Assembly (NCBI GenBank): GCA_024638505.1 | Contig: JAHEKE010000004.1 | Location: 62,001-126,000, forward strand | DNA: 64,000 nt | Direction: 5' to 3' | Source of the DNA: Gammaproteobacteria bacterium | Lineage (GTDB): Bacteria > Pseudomonadota > Gammaproteobacteria > Arenicellales > JAANXG01 | Part shown: positions 8,057-17,318 of the stretch, piece by piece | How the letters are laid out: every line of letters starts with the position of its first letter | How positions within the stretch are numbered: position 1 is the stretch's first letter | The notes under the pieces: generated by a model | What the model was told of the DNA's origin: nothing | What the model saw: only the letters and a program-made list of their open reading frames with translations | Databases searched by the model: none | Made by a program: the position numbers and the translations under genes

Positions 8057-9409
8057 ATGACTAACGCCATTACACCAGTCGCCGCTTTATTGCTCAGCGT
8101 TGCCTTTCTGCTTATGGGTAACGGGCTGCAGGGAACGCTGCTCGCGGTGCGTGGGGACATCGAGGCGTTTTCCACCCTGTCGATTGGGCTTCTTGGCTCG
8201 ACCTACTTTCTCGGCTTTGCCGCCGGCTGCGTACTGGCCTCACACCTAATACGGCGCGTCGGCCATATTCGCACTTTTTCAGCGATGGCGGCAATCGCCT
8301 CCGTTGTGCCTCTGACTCACGGCTTATGGCTGCAGCCATTACCCTGGTGGATTATGCGGGCCGTTACCGGATTCTGCCTAGCAGTACTGTACATCGTTAT
8401 TGAGAGCTGGCTAAACGAACGTTCAACCAAAGAGACGCGCGGCAGTATCCTGTCGATTTACGTCATTATTAATCTCACGGTAATGACGCTTGGCCAGATG
8501 ATGATGACGCTGGAGGATCCCGCGGGTTATACCCTGTTCGCCCTGACCGCCATATTGGTTTCCATTGCCGCCGTCCCGGTGGCGTTGACCGCAGCGGAAG
8601 CTCCCGCGCCGGTGCGCTCGGTTAAGGTTCGCTTGCCCCATTTATACCGCATTTCGCCGGTTGCGTTTATTGGCTGCATGGGCGTGGGTTTGGCAAACGG
8701 CGCTTTCTGGACGCTGGGTCCGGTGTTCGCGCAGCGCAGCGGCATGGACGTGCAAGGCATCGCCCTATTCATGAGCGCGCATATCCTGGGCGGGGCTTTG
8801 GGTCAGTGGCCGCTCGGCCGACTGTCTGATCGAATAGACCGGCGCCGGGTACTTATCGCCGCCTGCGCGGCGGCGACTTTCTGCGGCCTGACGATCTGGC
8901 TGTTGGGTGTATTTTTCAGTGCTTATCCCCAGGGCTTGCTGCTCGCCATCGCAGGCCTTTGGGGTGCGTGCGCGTTTCCGCTCTACGCCGTATCGATTGC
9001 CCACGCCAATGATCACGCTGCGCCAGAGGAGTTCGTAGAAATCTCGAGCGGAATGCTGCTGGTTTTTGCCGCTGGCTCGATCGCAGGGCCGCTAATAGGC
9101 TCCGCTGCAATGGACAACATTGGTATATCCAGTTTATATGCTTTCACCGCCGTGGTGCATGCTCTACTGGGCGCTTACACAGCCTGGCGCGTCAAGCAGC
9201 GCGCCGCGCCGCCTATTGAGGGGCACGTCAAGTTCACCGACGCTTTAACGGCGGCGCAGACCGTGTCGGAGACGTTTGACGGTGAAATACAGCGCGAGAA
9301 AATAGCGCTGGCTACCGGAGAAAAAGACGCAGCACCACCCTCCAAGGTGTCAATGAAGCCCGAAAAAAACAGCAACAGCCCGCGCACGGGAGACGGCAAA
9401 ACAGGTTGA
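8057..9409 (+). CDS. MFS transporter, YcaD-like
   Basis: 450 residues with 12 predicted membrane segments between about 1 and 385, then a hydrophilic tail of about 65 residues. Motifs of the major facilitator family are visible: GRLSDRIDRRRVLI between helices 8 and 9, and LASHLIRRVGHIRTF near helix 3. The overall pattern (GLLGSTYFLGFAAGC, LNERSTKETRGSILSIYVII) is that of the YcaD subgroup, whose substrates are not established. The ATG at 8057 has only a weak ribosome binding site. A perfect twelve-base palindrome (9411-9422) follows the stop directly. Drug or metabolite export is possible; nothing nearby points to a substrate. Confidence 0.85.
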   Translation: MTNAITPVAALLLSVAFLLMGNGLQGTLLAVRGDIEAFSTLSIGLLGSTYFLGFAAGCVLASHLIRRVGHIRTFSAMAAIASVVPLTHGLWLQPLPWWIMRAVTGFCLAVLYIVIESWLNERSTKETRGSILSIYVIINLTVMTLGQMMMTLEDPAGYTLFALTAILVSIAAVPVALTAAEAPAPVRSVKVRLPHLYRISPVAFIGCMGVGLANGAFWTLGPVFAQRSGMDVQGIALFMSAHILGGALGQWPLGRLSDRIDRRRVLIAACAAATFCGLTIWLLGVFFSAYPQGLLLAIAGLWGACAFPLYAVSIAHANDHAAPEEFVEISSGMLLVFAAGSIAGPLIGSAAMDNIGISSLYAFTAVVHALLGAYTAWRVKQRAAPPIEGHVKFTDALTAAQTVSETFDGEIQREKIALATGEKDAAPPSKVSMKPEKNSNSPRTGDGKTG

Positions 9410-9477
9410 CCGGGATATCCCGCAACATGTGCGTGCACCATTTGGAGTGGAAATCCTGGCCGGCCGCACGGTACATC

Positions 9478-9499
9478 GAAAGAAACGCGCGCAGCGCGC
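9478..9499 (-). terminator. Candidate terminator of the MMPL operon
   Basis: On the minus strand a GC hairpin (GCGCG-CTG-CGCGC) is followed by GTTTCTTTC. It starts 27 bases after the stop of the MMPL gene, where a rho-independent terminator is expected. The stem is short and the T-run is interrupted, so this is tentative. Confidence 0.4.
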
Positions 9500-9525
9500 A
9501 CAATCGTTAGGCGTGAAGCGGGACT

Positions 9526-12024
9526 TTAGGCCGTTACCGCCTGCTGTTTTTTGTTGCGGTTTTCCACCAGCTGCAGCAGCGCGGGAAATACAGTCAAAGA
9601 ACTGACCATGCAGCAGCCCAGCCCCAGACAGGCGACCAGACCAAGGGACTGTAAGCCCTGATTGGAAGCGGCCAGGGTCCCGGCGAAGCCCAGCATCGTG
9701 GTCAAGGTTGTGAGAAAGGCAGCCCCTCCGGTGGTTTGAATCACATGGCGCACACGGCCACCCTCCTCAACATAACGATGAAAAATATGAATGCCGTTGT
9801 CGACACCAATACCAAGTACTGTGGGCAGTACCACCATGTTGAAGATGTTGAGCTTTATCCCCAGCGCCGCCATCAGCCCCAACATCCATATCATGCCTAA
9901 CACCACCGGCGTGATGACAATGACGCTGTGCTTTATGTTTCTAAATGCAAGCAACAGGACGATTGCGACAGCGGCGAGGACAACAACCACGGCGCGACCT
10001 GCGTCTGCTCTCATCAGATTCAGCATATCTACAAAAATCATTGCCTCTGTAGCTGGGTAGAACGTCTTTCCATTGGCGTTGACCTCGCGAATATCGTCAA
10101 CAAAAGCCTGCGCGTTTTTAAGATTGGACATTCCCTTTTTGTTATAGACGTAGACCAGATACCCGCCCGATCCTGGAACGCCGGTAAACACCCGCTGGAT
10201 CGGTGAAGGTAAATCTTTTGGGCCCAGTCTTGTTACGCCGAAATGTCCCAATACCTCCTCTATTTCCTGAATTCGCGGGTCGCCCTCATCACTGAAGTCC
10301 TGTAACAACCGCCTCGCCTCCAGCAGCTTAAGTTGGATGCTCTCAATAGATTCCAGTCGCACGCGCTGATCCTCTGATTTTGGGACGACGCTGTAGATCG
10401 AACGTATTTTCGAGATCGTTGCGTCTTTTTCTTTTCGACTCATTCTGATCCGTTCCAACTCATCAACCAGGGCAGATACATCTTTAAGATTTTCAACGAA
10501 AATGACCGCCTGATCGGTGTTTAGCGGAAAAACCTCCTTGATCCGGTCGTTGATTTTTGAGATCTCAGGCATTTCCGTTTTCAGGTTACCGAAGTTGTCT
10601 TCGAACTGAATGCTGGGTGCCGCCACTACCGCCGCTACCGTGCATACGGTCCCAACCAGCACGATTGCCACTGCTCCCGGAAAGGCCTGCTGCTTGGCGG
10701 CTGCTAACCCTTTCCTGCGTTTTGAAATCCGGTAAAGCTTTATTTTTTCTGCAAACACCATCAGCGCCGGGAAAAACACGTACATGGAAAAAAGCGTCAA
10801 CAAGATACCGCTGCCGGCGATGAAACCGAATTCATAGAAGGCCTTGAAGTTGGTGAGCATAAGCGAATAAAAACCGGCAATGGTGGTTATTCCCGCCAGC
10901 GTGGAGGCATATCCGGTTTTAGAGTAAATCGTCCTCAGCGCCCGCCTCATGTCGCCTCCGTTTCGCCTAACTTCATCGTAGCGCGCCAGGTTATGTATGC
11001 CGAAATCGATACCCAAGCCAAACAGGATCAAAACCAGAAATATAGTGATCATGTTTAGGCCGCCCAAGTTTATTTTGGTGAGCGCGAACGTCAGCAAGAA
11101 TCCTACAATAAGCGGAAGTCCTATATAAAAAATCGACATGAAGCGGCGGTAAAAAATCGCGATGACAAGAAAAATCATTGATATGGACCATAAGCCACTG
11201 CCGGAAACATCACTAATGATGGAATCAAAGCTGGCAACTCGATTCGTGATTCGGCCACCCAGCACAACTGACATTTGCGGATGATAGCTAACAGGGTCCA
11301 GCTGCTGTATGATCCCTTCGAGATCGCGGATGATATCCCGTGCATAATTAACATCAGTCGTACCACCCTTTGGAAACACCACCAGGATGGTCAAATCACC
11401 CGCTTCGTTTCTGAAAATCTTTGTTTTTTTACTGTCCGCCGTGTCGCCTTCGTATTTCTGCTTAATATCTTCAAAATCGAACGGCGGCGGTTCGCTCGCT
11501 GCACCGCGTATGTTTATTTCCACCGGAGTTTGATCAACGCTGAACTTAAGATTTTTCTTCTCGTAGTCCATACGTTCTGCTAGACGCCGGTCAATTTCAC
11601 GCAAATCGGATTGATCGACAAAAATCAGCTTATTGCGCTCGAAAACCGCGGTGTCCTCTGCATACTCGGCACTGGCGGCCCAATCCGTTTTTAACACTTC
11701 AGTGCGCAGGTCCTGGACAAAGCGCAGCGCGGCGTTAGGGTCCGGTGATTCAACCAGTATCATTGAGTTGCTGTATCCGCCGGTTTTTTCAATGACTTTT
11801 TGCAAATTGTCCACACTGGGCACGCCATCAGGCATGAGTGAGGTGATATTCGCATTCAGTTTTAAACCTTTTGCTATGTCGAAACTTAGAAAGCCCAGCA
11901 CGATGGCTAAAAGCAGCAGCGGGATGTATGCATAGGTTATAAATGCCACCCATCTGTCAACGATGGGATGGCGCTGGGCAGCAGCCGCTACACCGATCTT
12001 ATTGTCTGCTTGACTGGTGGACAT
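9526..12024 (-). CDS. MMPL/RND-family lipid exporter (HpnN-like)
   Basis: 832 residues with the RND plan of two repeats: a first helix near residues 30-50, a large periplasmic loop (about 55-255), five helices with GLGIDFGIHNLARY (about 345-360), a cytoplasmic stretch with RISKRRK, a second loop (about 470-690), and five more helices with GIGVDNGIHIFHRY. The two G-IGIDxGIH motifs are typical of MMPL and HpnN proteins. HpnN moves hopanoids to the outer membrane; MMPL proteins move complex lipids. It is the last gene of a four-gene operon, 10 bases after the lipocalin-like gene. With a serine palmitoyltransferase-like gene upstream, I infer export of a sphingolipid or related lipid. Confidence 0.85.
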   Translation of the reverse strand: MSTSQADNKIGVAAAAQRHPIVDRWVAFITYAYIPLLLLAIVLGFLSFDIAKGLKLNANITSLMPDGVPSVDNLQKVIEKTGGYSNSMILVESPDPNAALRFVQDLRTEVLKTDWAASAEYAEDTAVFERNKLIFVDQSDLREIDRRLAERMDYEKKNLKFSVDQTPVEINIRGAASEPPPFDFEDIKQKYEGDTADSKKTKIFRNEAGDLTILVVFPKGGTTDVNYARDIIRDLEGIIQQLDPVSYHPQMSVVLGGRITNRVASFDSIISDVSGSGLWSISMIFLVIAIFYRRFMSIFYIGLPLIVGFLLTFALTKINLGGLNMITIFLVLILFGLGIDFGIHNLARYDEVRRNGGDMRRALRTIYSKTGYASTLAGITTIAGFYSLMLTNFKAFYEFGFIAGSGILLTLFSMYVFFPALMVFAEKIKLYRISKRRKGLAAAKQQAFPGAVAIVLVGTVCTVAAVVAAPSIQFEDNFGNLKTEMPEISKINDRIKEVFPLNTDQAVIFVENLKDVSALVDELERIRMSRKEKDATISKIRSIYSVVPKSEDQRVRLESIESIQLKLLEARRLLQDFSDEGDPRIQEIEEVLGHFGVTRLGPKDLPSPIQRVFTGVPGSGGYLVYVYNKKGMSNLKNAQAFVDDIREVNANGKTFYPATEAMIFVDMLNLMRADAGRAVVVVLAAVAIVLLLAFRNIKHSVIVITPVVLGMIWMLGLMAALGIKLNIFNMVVLPTVLGIGVDNGIHIFHRYVEEGGRVRHVIQTTGGAAFLTTLTTMLGFAGTLAASNQGLQSLGLVACLGLGCCMVSSLTVFPALLQLVENRNKKQQAVTA

Positions 12025-12034
12025 ACGCAGACTG

Positions 12035-13150
12035 CTACTTATCGTTTGTACTGCTGCCCGGATCTCTCTTCTGATATCGCAAAACCGTATGATCCATCAG
12101 GGCCTGGCCCTGTATTTTCATCTTCCGTTCGCCGCTGGTGTATAGCAAGTCGTAACGCGCCAGATACCGATACTGAATCGGGGTATTGAGCAACTTTACT
12201 ATCGTCCGGACAAATGGCTTCAAAGAATCCACCGGATCTATGCGCACAAGAAACTGGTCAATGTCAATTACGCCCTGCAAACTGAAGCCTTGTTCCTTTA
12301 TATCGACAGCTAACCTGCTTGGAATATCCCGCGCATCAGAATCTGCGGTTTCACGCTTATTTTCAACATCCAGGGTAAAGCCTCGCGTCTGGTGAATCAA
12401 ACGCCCTTCATCAAACACTCCCAGGAAGCTCTGCGTGCCGTCCTGCTCATCCCGGGAAATGTAGAAAACTGGCCGTATGGCGGAATCTGCGATGCTGACA
12501 ATACGGGTAGAGCTACTTATCAGGTTATGCAGGCCGGTGCTGTTAATATAGCGAACGGCGAAGCCGCGTCCATCTTCAAGCTTTTGCCATTCCGCAGAAT
12601 CAGACTCTCCTTCCGCAAAGAGTCGATATCTCGCGTCGGCTCGCAGAAAAGGCGCAAAAAAACTTACGTATTGATAATCATCGCCGAGTTCCAGGGTACG
12701 ACCAAGTGACCACCGCTCGGCCTGTGCAGTAAAGTCAACATCAATTTCTCCTCGGGCTTGGACAAGCTGGATCCGATATTTTGGATGCTCCCCGCTCAAG
12801 TGATTTTGCGCAATCTGAATATCGAGCTGATCCTCGGCAAAGTCCCACTCCCTGTTAGATCGACTTTGTTTAATGATCGTACGCTGCCTATCGGGCGTTA
12901 CCAGCAATCCGAACACTCCAGCGTGATGACTGCCAAGCCCAATGTTGAGCACGGTGATCTGGGCTACCAGCAGCGTTCCATCAGCGAAATAGAACAAATT
13001 ATCCCAGCCCTCGCTATACCATTCATCACGCAGCAGGCTCGGTTGGGTGTCGAACTTGGTCGCATCGTCGGCATCAGAGACAGACAGACTTAGTGCCAAC
13101 AAGAGGGATAATACGGCGCTCCTGGTTCCGCTCCAAAACGGCGATGACAA
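12035..13150 (-). CDS. Exported lipocalin-like protein of the Svf1/CrtC type
   Basis: 371 residues, start TTG with AAGGA upstream. Residues 1-27 form a signal peptide (SAVLSLLLALSLSVSDA). The mature protein has the look of the two-domain lipocalin-like proteins (CrtC, AttH, yeast Svf1): DEWYSEGWDNLFYFADGTLL near residues 41-60, then many beta strands and a second barrel-like half. It has no catalytic motif I can name. It lies between the SPT-like and MMPL genes (25 and 10 bases). Yeast Svf1 is linked to ceramide transport, so a periplasmic carrier for the product of this operon is an attractive inference. The family call comes from pattern memory only and needs structure prediction. Confidence 0.6.
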   Translation of the reverse strand: MSSPFWSGTRSAVLSLLLALSLSVSDADDATKFDTQPSLLRDEWYSEGWDNLFYFADGTLLVAQITVLNIGLGSHHAGVFGLLVTPDRQRTIIKQSRSNREWDFAEDQLDIQIAQNHLSGEHPKYRIQLVQARGEIDVDFTAQAERWSLGRTLELGDDYQYVSFFAPFLRADARYRLFAEGESDSAEWQKLEDGRGFAVRYINSTGLHNLISSSTRIVSIADSAIRPVFYISRDEQDGTQSFLGVFDEGRLIHQTRGFTLDVENKRETADSDARDIPSRLAVDIKEQGFSLQGVIDIDQFLVRIDPVDSLKPFVRTIVKLLNTPIQYRYLARYDLLYTSGERKMKIQGQALMDHTVLRYQKRDPGSSTNDK

Positions 13151-13175
13151 AGAAAAGAAATCCTTTTCCTAAATG

Positions 13176-14435
13176 CTAGCTAAGGAGGCCTAGCTCGTGG
13201 CCAACTTTTGAAAATACCTCCAGAACCCGGTCCAAATGGTCATGAGTATGCGTGGCCATACAGCTGGTGCGAAGTAACGCTTTGCCCTTTGGTACGCCGG
13301 GAAACATAACCGGACTGGCGAACACGCCAGCATCAAAAAGCAACCGCCACATTTTAAGCACGCACTGCTCATCGCCCACCACCACGGGCACAACCGGCGT
13401 CTCACTGACGCCAGTATCAAAACCAAGGCTCTGATACCCCTCCCGCAGGTAGTTGGCATTACTCCACAACTGCTGCCGCCGTTCCGGCTCTTCCTCTATG
13501 ATCTGCAGCGCCATCGTCGCCGCCGCCACCGGTGCCGGAGGCAAACTGGCTGAGAACATGAGCGAACGAGCGTGATGCCGCAGAAAATGGACCATTTCTT
13601 CAGTAGAAGCGATGCAACCACCAATAGTTGCCAGCGATTTACTGTAGGTCACCATGATAAGGTCGATATCATCGACCATGTCAAAATGCTCGCCGGTACC
13701 GCAGCCATTCTCTCCCAGCACCCCGATACTGTGAGCGTCATCAACCATCAAACCTGCGCCATATCGCTTGCACAGATCTACTACGCTGGGCAGGTCGACA
13801 ATATCTCCTTCCATACTGAAAACGCCGTCGACCACGACTAACGCGCCGCGACCTTCAGTACCTTCGAGGATTCGCTCCAGGTTCTGCATGTCGTTGTGCT
13901 GATACTTTTTAATCTGGCCATAGGACAGTCTGCACCCATCGTATATGCTGGCATGATTCATTCGGTCGATAACCACAAAATCATCTTTGCCGACCAGCGC
14001 AGAGATCGCCCCCAGATTGGCTTGGAATCCTGTTGGAAAAACCGCTGCGGCCTCCTTGCCCAGAAATTTAGCTAGCCGTGCCTCCATTTCCTCATGCATC
14101 GCCAAGGTTCCGTTAAGAAAGCGCGACCCGGCGCAACCGGTGCCGAACTTTCGCACCGCATCAATGGCGGCTTCTTTGACCTTGGGATGGCTGGTGAGAC
14201 CTAAATAATCATTAGAACTCATCATGATCATCGGTCGTCCATCACAAATCACATCCGGCTGTTGGTCCGAATCTATTCTGTGGAAATACGGGTATACGCC
14301 CGCCGCCATAGCCTCTTTGGCGCGAGTATACTTTCCGCACTTGTCGAAGATAGTCGGACGATTGACCGACTGCTGCCTAACTGCCCCTATATCGTGATCG
14401 ATAAATTCCTGTTTTGCGAATAACCGGTCAGTCAT
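13176..14435 (-). CDS. spt: Serine palmitoyltransferase-like alpha-oxoamine synthase
   Basis: 419 residues from the ATG at 14435, which overlaps the stop of the upstream gene as ATGA; an ATG two codons earlier is also possible. It is a PLP-dependent alpha-oxoamine synthase with NDYLGLTSHP, GSRFLNGT, the DDAHSIG motif (about 232-238) and the Schiff-base lysine in TYSKSLATIGG (Lys266). Serine palmitoyltransferases join serine to an acyl thioester to make 3-ketosphinganine; KBL, BioF, ALAS and CqsA are relatives. SRFLNGT, NHASIYDGC and the end VPKGKALLRTSCMATHTHDH match bacterial SPT best, as I recall them. No biotin, heme or threonine-catabolism gene is nearby, and the dehydrogenase partner fits ceramide synthesis. 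Confidence 0.75.
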   Translation of the reverse strand: MTDRLFAKQEFIDHDIGAVRQQSVNRPTIFDKCGKYTRAKEAMAAGVYPYFHRIDSDQQPDVICDGRPMIMMSSNDYLGLTSHPKVKEAAIDAVRKFGTGCAGSRFLNGTLAMHEEMEARLAKFLGKEAAAVFPTGFQANLGAISALVGKDDFVVIDRMNHASIYDGCRLSYGQIKKYQHNDMQNLERILEGTEGRGALVVVDGVFSMEGDIVDLPSVVDLCKRYGAGLMVDDAHSIGVLGENGCGTGEHFDMVDDIDLIMVTYSKSLATIGGCIASTEEMVHFLRHHARSLMFSASLPPAPVAAATMALQIIEEEPERRQQLWSNANYLREGYQSLGFDTGVSETPVVPVVVGDEQCVLKMWRLLFDAGVFASPVMFPGVPKGKALLRTSCMATHTHDHLDRVLEVFSKVGHELGLLS

Positions 14436-15418
14436 AACCATTGTTCTTTTTTATACCAACGTATTACATCAAGTAATCCGTCATTTAGATTTATCTCCGG
14501 CGTGAAATCGAGCTCACGTCTTGCCCTGCTGGCATCACAGCCCCAGTGTTGCGCCATTAATTCAGCGATCCTTGCTCTGTTTAACATAACAGATTTTCCG
14601 GTGATGCGACCATACACCTGACCCAGCGTTCCTAGCAATACTAATATCCAGCCCGGTATTTTAAGGCGTTTCGCCTCTACACCCATCACTCGCTGCAGCA
14701 TATTCTCTACCTCATGCCAGGAGTAAGGTTCTGCATTCGCCAGGAAATATACCGATCCTGACGCCACTTGGCTATGCGCCGCATCGATCATGCCGCGCAC
14801 AATGTCATGAACATGGCATAAACTGGCTGTTCGTTCTTCTACGCTGCCGAATTCTACCAGGAAACCGCGCTGAACTACCCGCAAATAAGCTAAAAACCCG
14901 GTATCACGCGGTCCATACACCGCACAGGGCCGCACTATCACCACCGGGAAATACGCCCGATACGCCAACACGGCAGTTTCTGCGGCGAGTTTGCTGGCAC
15001 CGTAGGGTGTAATCGGTTCTGCCGGGTCACTTTCAGATCTCAGTTTGCCAGTAGTACTGGGGCCAGAGGCAGCTTGACTGGACACATAGACAAAACGGCG
15101 CAACCCCGCACAGGATCGTTTACAGGCGCCGAGCAGATTCCTTGTGCCCTGAACGTTGTGTCGGACATAATCCGCTTCCCGTGCGGCCCACAGCGTTCCC
15201 GCTGCGTGGAATACCAGATCAACATCCTTAACCGCGGCATCCAGCGTATCGCTGGCGGTGCAATCTCCCTCTACCAATTCGACGTCTGCGCCCTTCAACC
15301 AGCGCAATTTCTCCCTGGATCTGACCAAGCAACGCACTTCTAACTCCGCAGACAGCAGTGCATCCACCAGATGACTACCAATGAATCCCGTGCCACCGGT
15401 TACCAATACACGCATCAC
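14432..15418 (-). CDS. NAD-dependent epimerase/dehydratase (extended SDR), possible ceramide reductase
   Basis: 328 residues. The Rossmann motif VTGGTGFIGSHL is at residues 5-16, the active-site pair YGASK lies near 144-148, and a serine stretch VSSQAASG lies near 118-125, so it is a complete extended SDR. The C-terminal third (EVENMLQRVMGVEAK..IPGWILVLLG) resembles sterol or ketosphinganine-acting members such as NSDHL and the Caulobacter ceramide reductase CerR. It is the first gene of the operon and its stop overlaps the SPT-like start. In ceramide synthesis of alphaproteobacteria the reduction of the keto group after acylation is done by such an enzyme, so I propose that role. A 3-beta-hydroxysteroid-type activity is the alternative. 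Confidence 0.75.
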   Translation of the reverse strand: MMRVLVTGGTGFIGSHLVDALLSAELEVRCLVRSREKLRWLKGADVELVEGDCTASDTLDAAVKDVDLVFHAAGTLWAAREADYVRHNVQGTRNLLGACKRSCAGLRRFVYVSSQAASGPSTTGKLRSESDPAEPITPYGASKLAAETAVLAYRAYFPVVIVRPCAVYGPRDTGFLAYLRVVQRGFLVEFGSVEERTASLCHVHDIVRGMIDAAHSQVASGSVYFLANAEPYSWHEVENMLQRVMGVEAKRLKIPGWILVLLGTLGQVYGRITGKSVMLNRARIAELMAQHWGCDASRARRELDFTPEINLNDGLLDVIRWYKKEQWL

Positions 15419-15591
15419 GGGCTACTAATCACACTGCCGCATCATGCGACCCGCAGTCGATCGGCAGCAAACATGCTTATTCAGCAAATTTGACATGTTT
15501 AAATTAAGAACAGCTTAACGCTAGGCAGACAATGTCTACGTCTGCAGCAGCCCCGCCAGCCAGAACGGAGCGGTTTCCCGTCGGATCCGCG

Positions 15592-16692
15592 CTAACAGGC
15601 GAGAAGGGCATTTAACTCGTCACCGACCAGATCGGCACGCCAGCCGGACAATAGATTCACATCTGTTCGACCACGCACCAGGCGCTCAACATCCTGACGG
15701 GAAACTAATAGACCGATCGACACTCCGGAATCTTCTGACACCTTTCTTAGATAGGCCATAATCTGTCTGGACAATGCGCGTTGATCTGAACTTAACGGAC
15801 TATCTCGGCCCCAGATCACGGGGTGGTGTTGCCGCCGCACCACACCTCGAATCAGTTTGAGCACTCCCGCACCGTACCTTTTAACAAATCCTTTAGTCAC
15901 GCCTTCTAACCCTGCGAGTGCACCCAAACTGTCCGGTCGCTCTTGGGCAATGGTTGCCAATACCGAATCCCGCACGATCCAGTTTCGTGGCAGATCTTTC
16001 GTCTGCGACATCTGTTCACGCCAAACAGCCAGCTCCTTCAACACGCTTTGACCAACGGCGCTCAGCTTCTGACCGTGCCCCATCCTCTTGTAAGCCGACT
16101 CAGGATTGTTTTGGTACAGCGCGGGGTCGGACAGCATTTCGCTTTCTTCGAACACCCACGGCAGGCGACCTTTGTCCTCAAGCTTCTCAGCCAGGTATCG
16201 ATATATATCCTCGAGATAGCGCACATCATCAACCGCATATTGAATCTGCTCCGGGCTCAGCGGTCGCTGACACCAGTCGGTGCGGGTATGGGCTTTGTCC
16301 AGGGTTTTTCCGTTTACCATCTCGACCAGGTCAGCGTAGCCGATCTGGTCTCCCAACCCCAGCATGGCGGCAGCGATCTGGGTATCGAAGACTTTTCGCG
16401 GTACTTCTGTGCAGCAGCCGTATAAAACCTCTATATCCTGTCTGCCGGCGTGAAAAACTTTTACCTGGCTGGTACTGCGCAATACCGTCCGCAAATCTTC
16501 GGTATCAAGATCAACCGCCAGCGGATCGATACAAAATACCCGCCCCTCACAGGCGATCTGCAGCAGGCAAAGTTTCGGGTAGTATGTGCGCACACGTAGA
16601 AATTCCGTGTCTATACTCAATATTCCAGCAGCGCTTAACTTTTGGCAAAGCGCTTTATGTTCATACTGTGTTTCGATCAGTTCACCGCGCAT
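15592..16692 (-). CDS. rnd: Ribonuclease D
   Basis: 366 residues from the ATG at 16692; a GTG at 16743 would add 17 residues not seen in other RNase D proteins and would run into the divergent gene. The DEDD exonuclease motifs are present: SIDTEFLRVRTYYPKLCLLQ (Exo I, about 26-45), VKVFHAGRQDIEVLY (Exo II, about 79-93) and AVDDVRYLEDIY (Exo III, about 170-181). An HRDC domain (LKELAVWREQMSQTKDLPRNWI) follows at about 215-290, then a second HRDC-like end. RNase D trims the 3' ends of tRNA and other stable RNAs. Confidence 0.93.
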   Translation of the reverse strand: MRGELIETQYEHKALCQKLSAAGILSIDTEFLRVRTYYPKLCLLQIACEGRVFCIDPLAVDLDTEDLRTVLRSTSQVKVFHAGRQDIEVLYGCCTEVPRKVFDTQIAAAMLGLGDQIGYADLVEMVNGKTLDKAHTRTDWCQRPLSPEQIQYAVDDVRYLEDIYRYLAEKLEDKGRLPWVFEESEMLSDPALYQNNPESAYKRMGHGQKLSAVGQSVLKELAVWREQMSQTKDLPRNWIVRDSVLATIAQERPDSLGALAGLEGVTKGFVKRYGAGVLKLIRGVVRRQHHPVIWGRDSPLSSDQRALSRQIMAYLRKVSEDSGVSIGLLVSRQDVERLVRGRTDVNLLSGWRADLVGDELNALLAC

Positions 16693-16781
16693 ATTGATAC
16701 TCAAACCCTGGATGGCTGCATCTGGTAGTGTCGAGGTCGGCACATTGTTATGATCGGATTCAATATCGTCGTTGGACTACC

Positions 16782-17318
16782 ATGAAAGCCATAAAGACCT
16801 TTTTTGACGTCACTTTACTACAGGCTAAGCCTCAGGACGTCCCATTTTCTTATTCGCTGCTATCTATTACGGCGATTACGTCTATTATCTCTTACATTCT
16901 CGCACTCGAACCAGTGGGATCCGAGGTCACCAAGGTACTCGGCAAGCAGCTGTCGATCACGCCACTAGCGGTTGCGGAGCATATCTTTTTTGCCGCGACG
17001 GTTTGGATGATCCTCAGGCTACGCCGACACACAGAGCGTTTCGTACAGATGCTCACCGCTATGTTTGGTGTAAGCACCATTATGCAGCTGGTTATGTGGC
17101 CGGTAACGGGTTGGCTGTTGCAGAATCAGGGCACTCCGGGTGCCAATCTGCCAGCGTTTTTAATATTCGCATTGCGCATATGGATACTCATCGTGTACGC
17201 AAATATCTTCAAAGAAACTCTAGAAACCAGATTTGGTGTGGGTGTGCTGTTCACCATTGCTAGCTGGATAATAACTTCCATGTTACTTCTATTGGTAGTA
17301 GACGTTATTACTGCATGA
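16782..17318 (+). CDS. Small integral membrane protein of unknown function
   Basis: 178 residues from the ATG at 16782; an upstream ATG at 16728 would add an unlikely hydrophilic N-terminus and lengthen the overlap with the rnd region. Five hydrophobic segments are seen: about 25-45, 62-80, 90-112, 120-142 and 152-175. The pattern resembles Yip1-like membrane proteins, but I cannot confirm this. The stop overlaps the start of mpl by four bases (ATGA at 17315), so the two are translated together. This coupling suggests a link to cell-wall recycling, but nothing in the sequence tells a mechanism. Confidence 0.75.
   Translation: MKAIKTFFDVTLLQAKPQDVPFSYSLLSITAITSIISYILALEPVGSEVTKVLGKQLSITPLAVAEHIFFAATVWMILRLRRHTERFVQMLTAMFGVSTIMQLVMWPVTGWLLQNQGTPGANLPAFLIFALRIWILIVYANIFKETLETRFGVGVLFTIASWIITSMLLLLVVDVITA

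Noticed and set aside
13176-14435. Calling the PLP enzyme KBL, BioF or ALAS
   Set aside because: No threonine, biotin or heme genes are adjacent and the SRFLNGT and C-terminal ATHT motifs fit serine palmitoyltransferase better; but a tree is needed to be sure.
15918-16697. A 259-codon open frame on the plus strand across rnd
   Set aside because: It lies antisense inside the well-supported RNase D gene, has no good ribosome binding site and its translation is low-complexity Pro/Arg/Ser, typical of a shadow frame.
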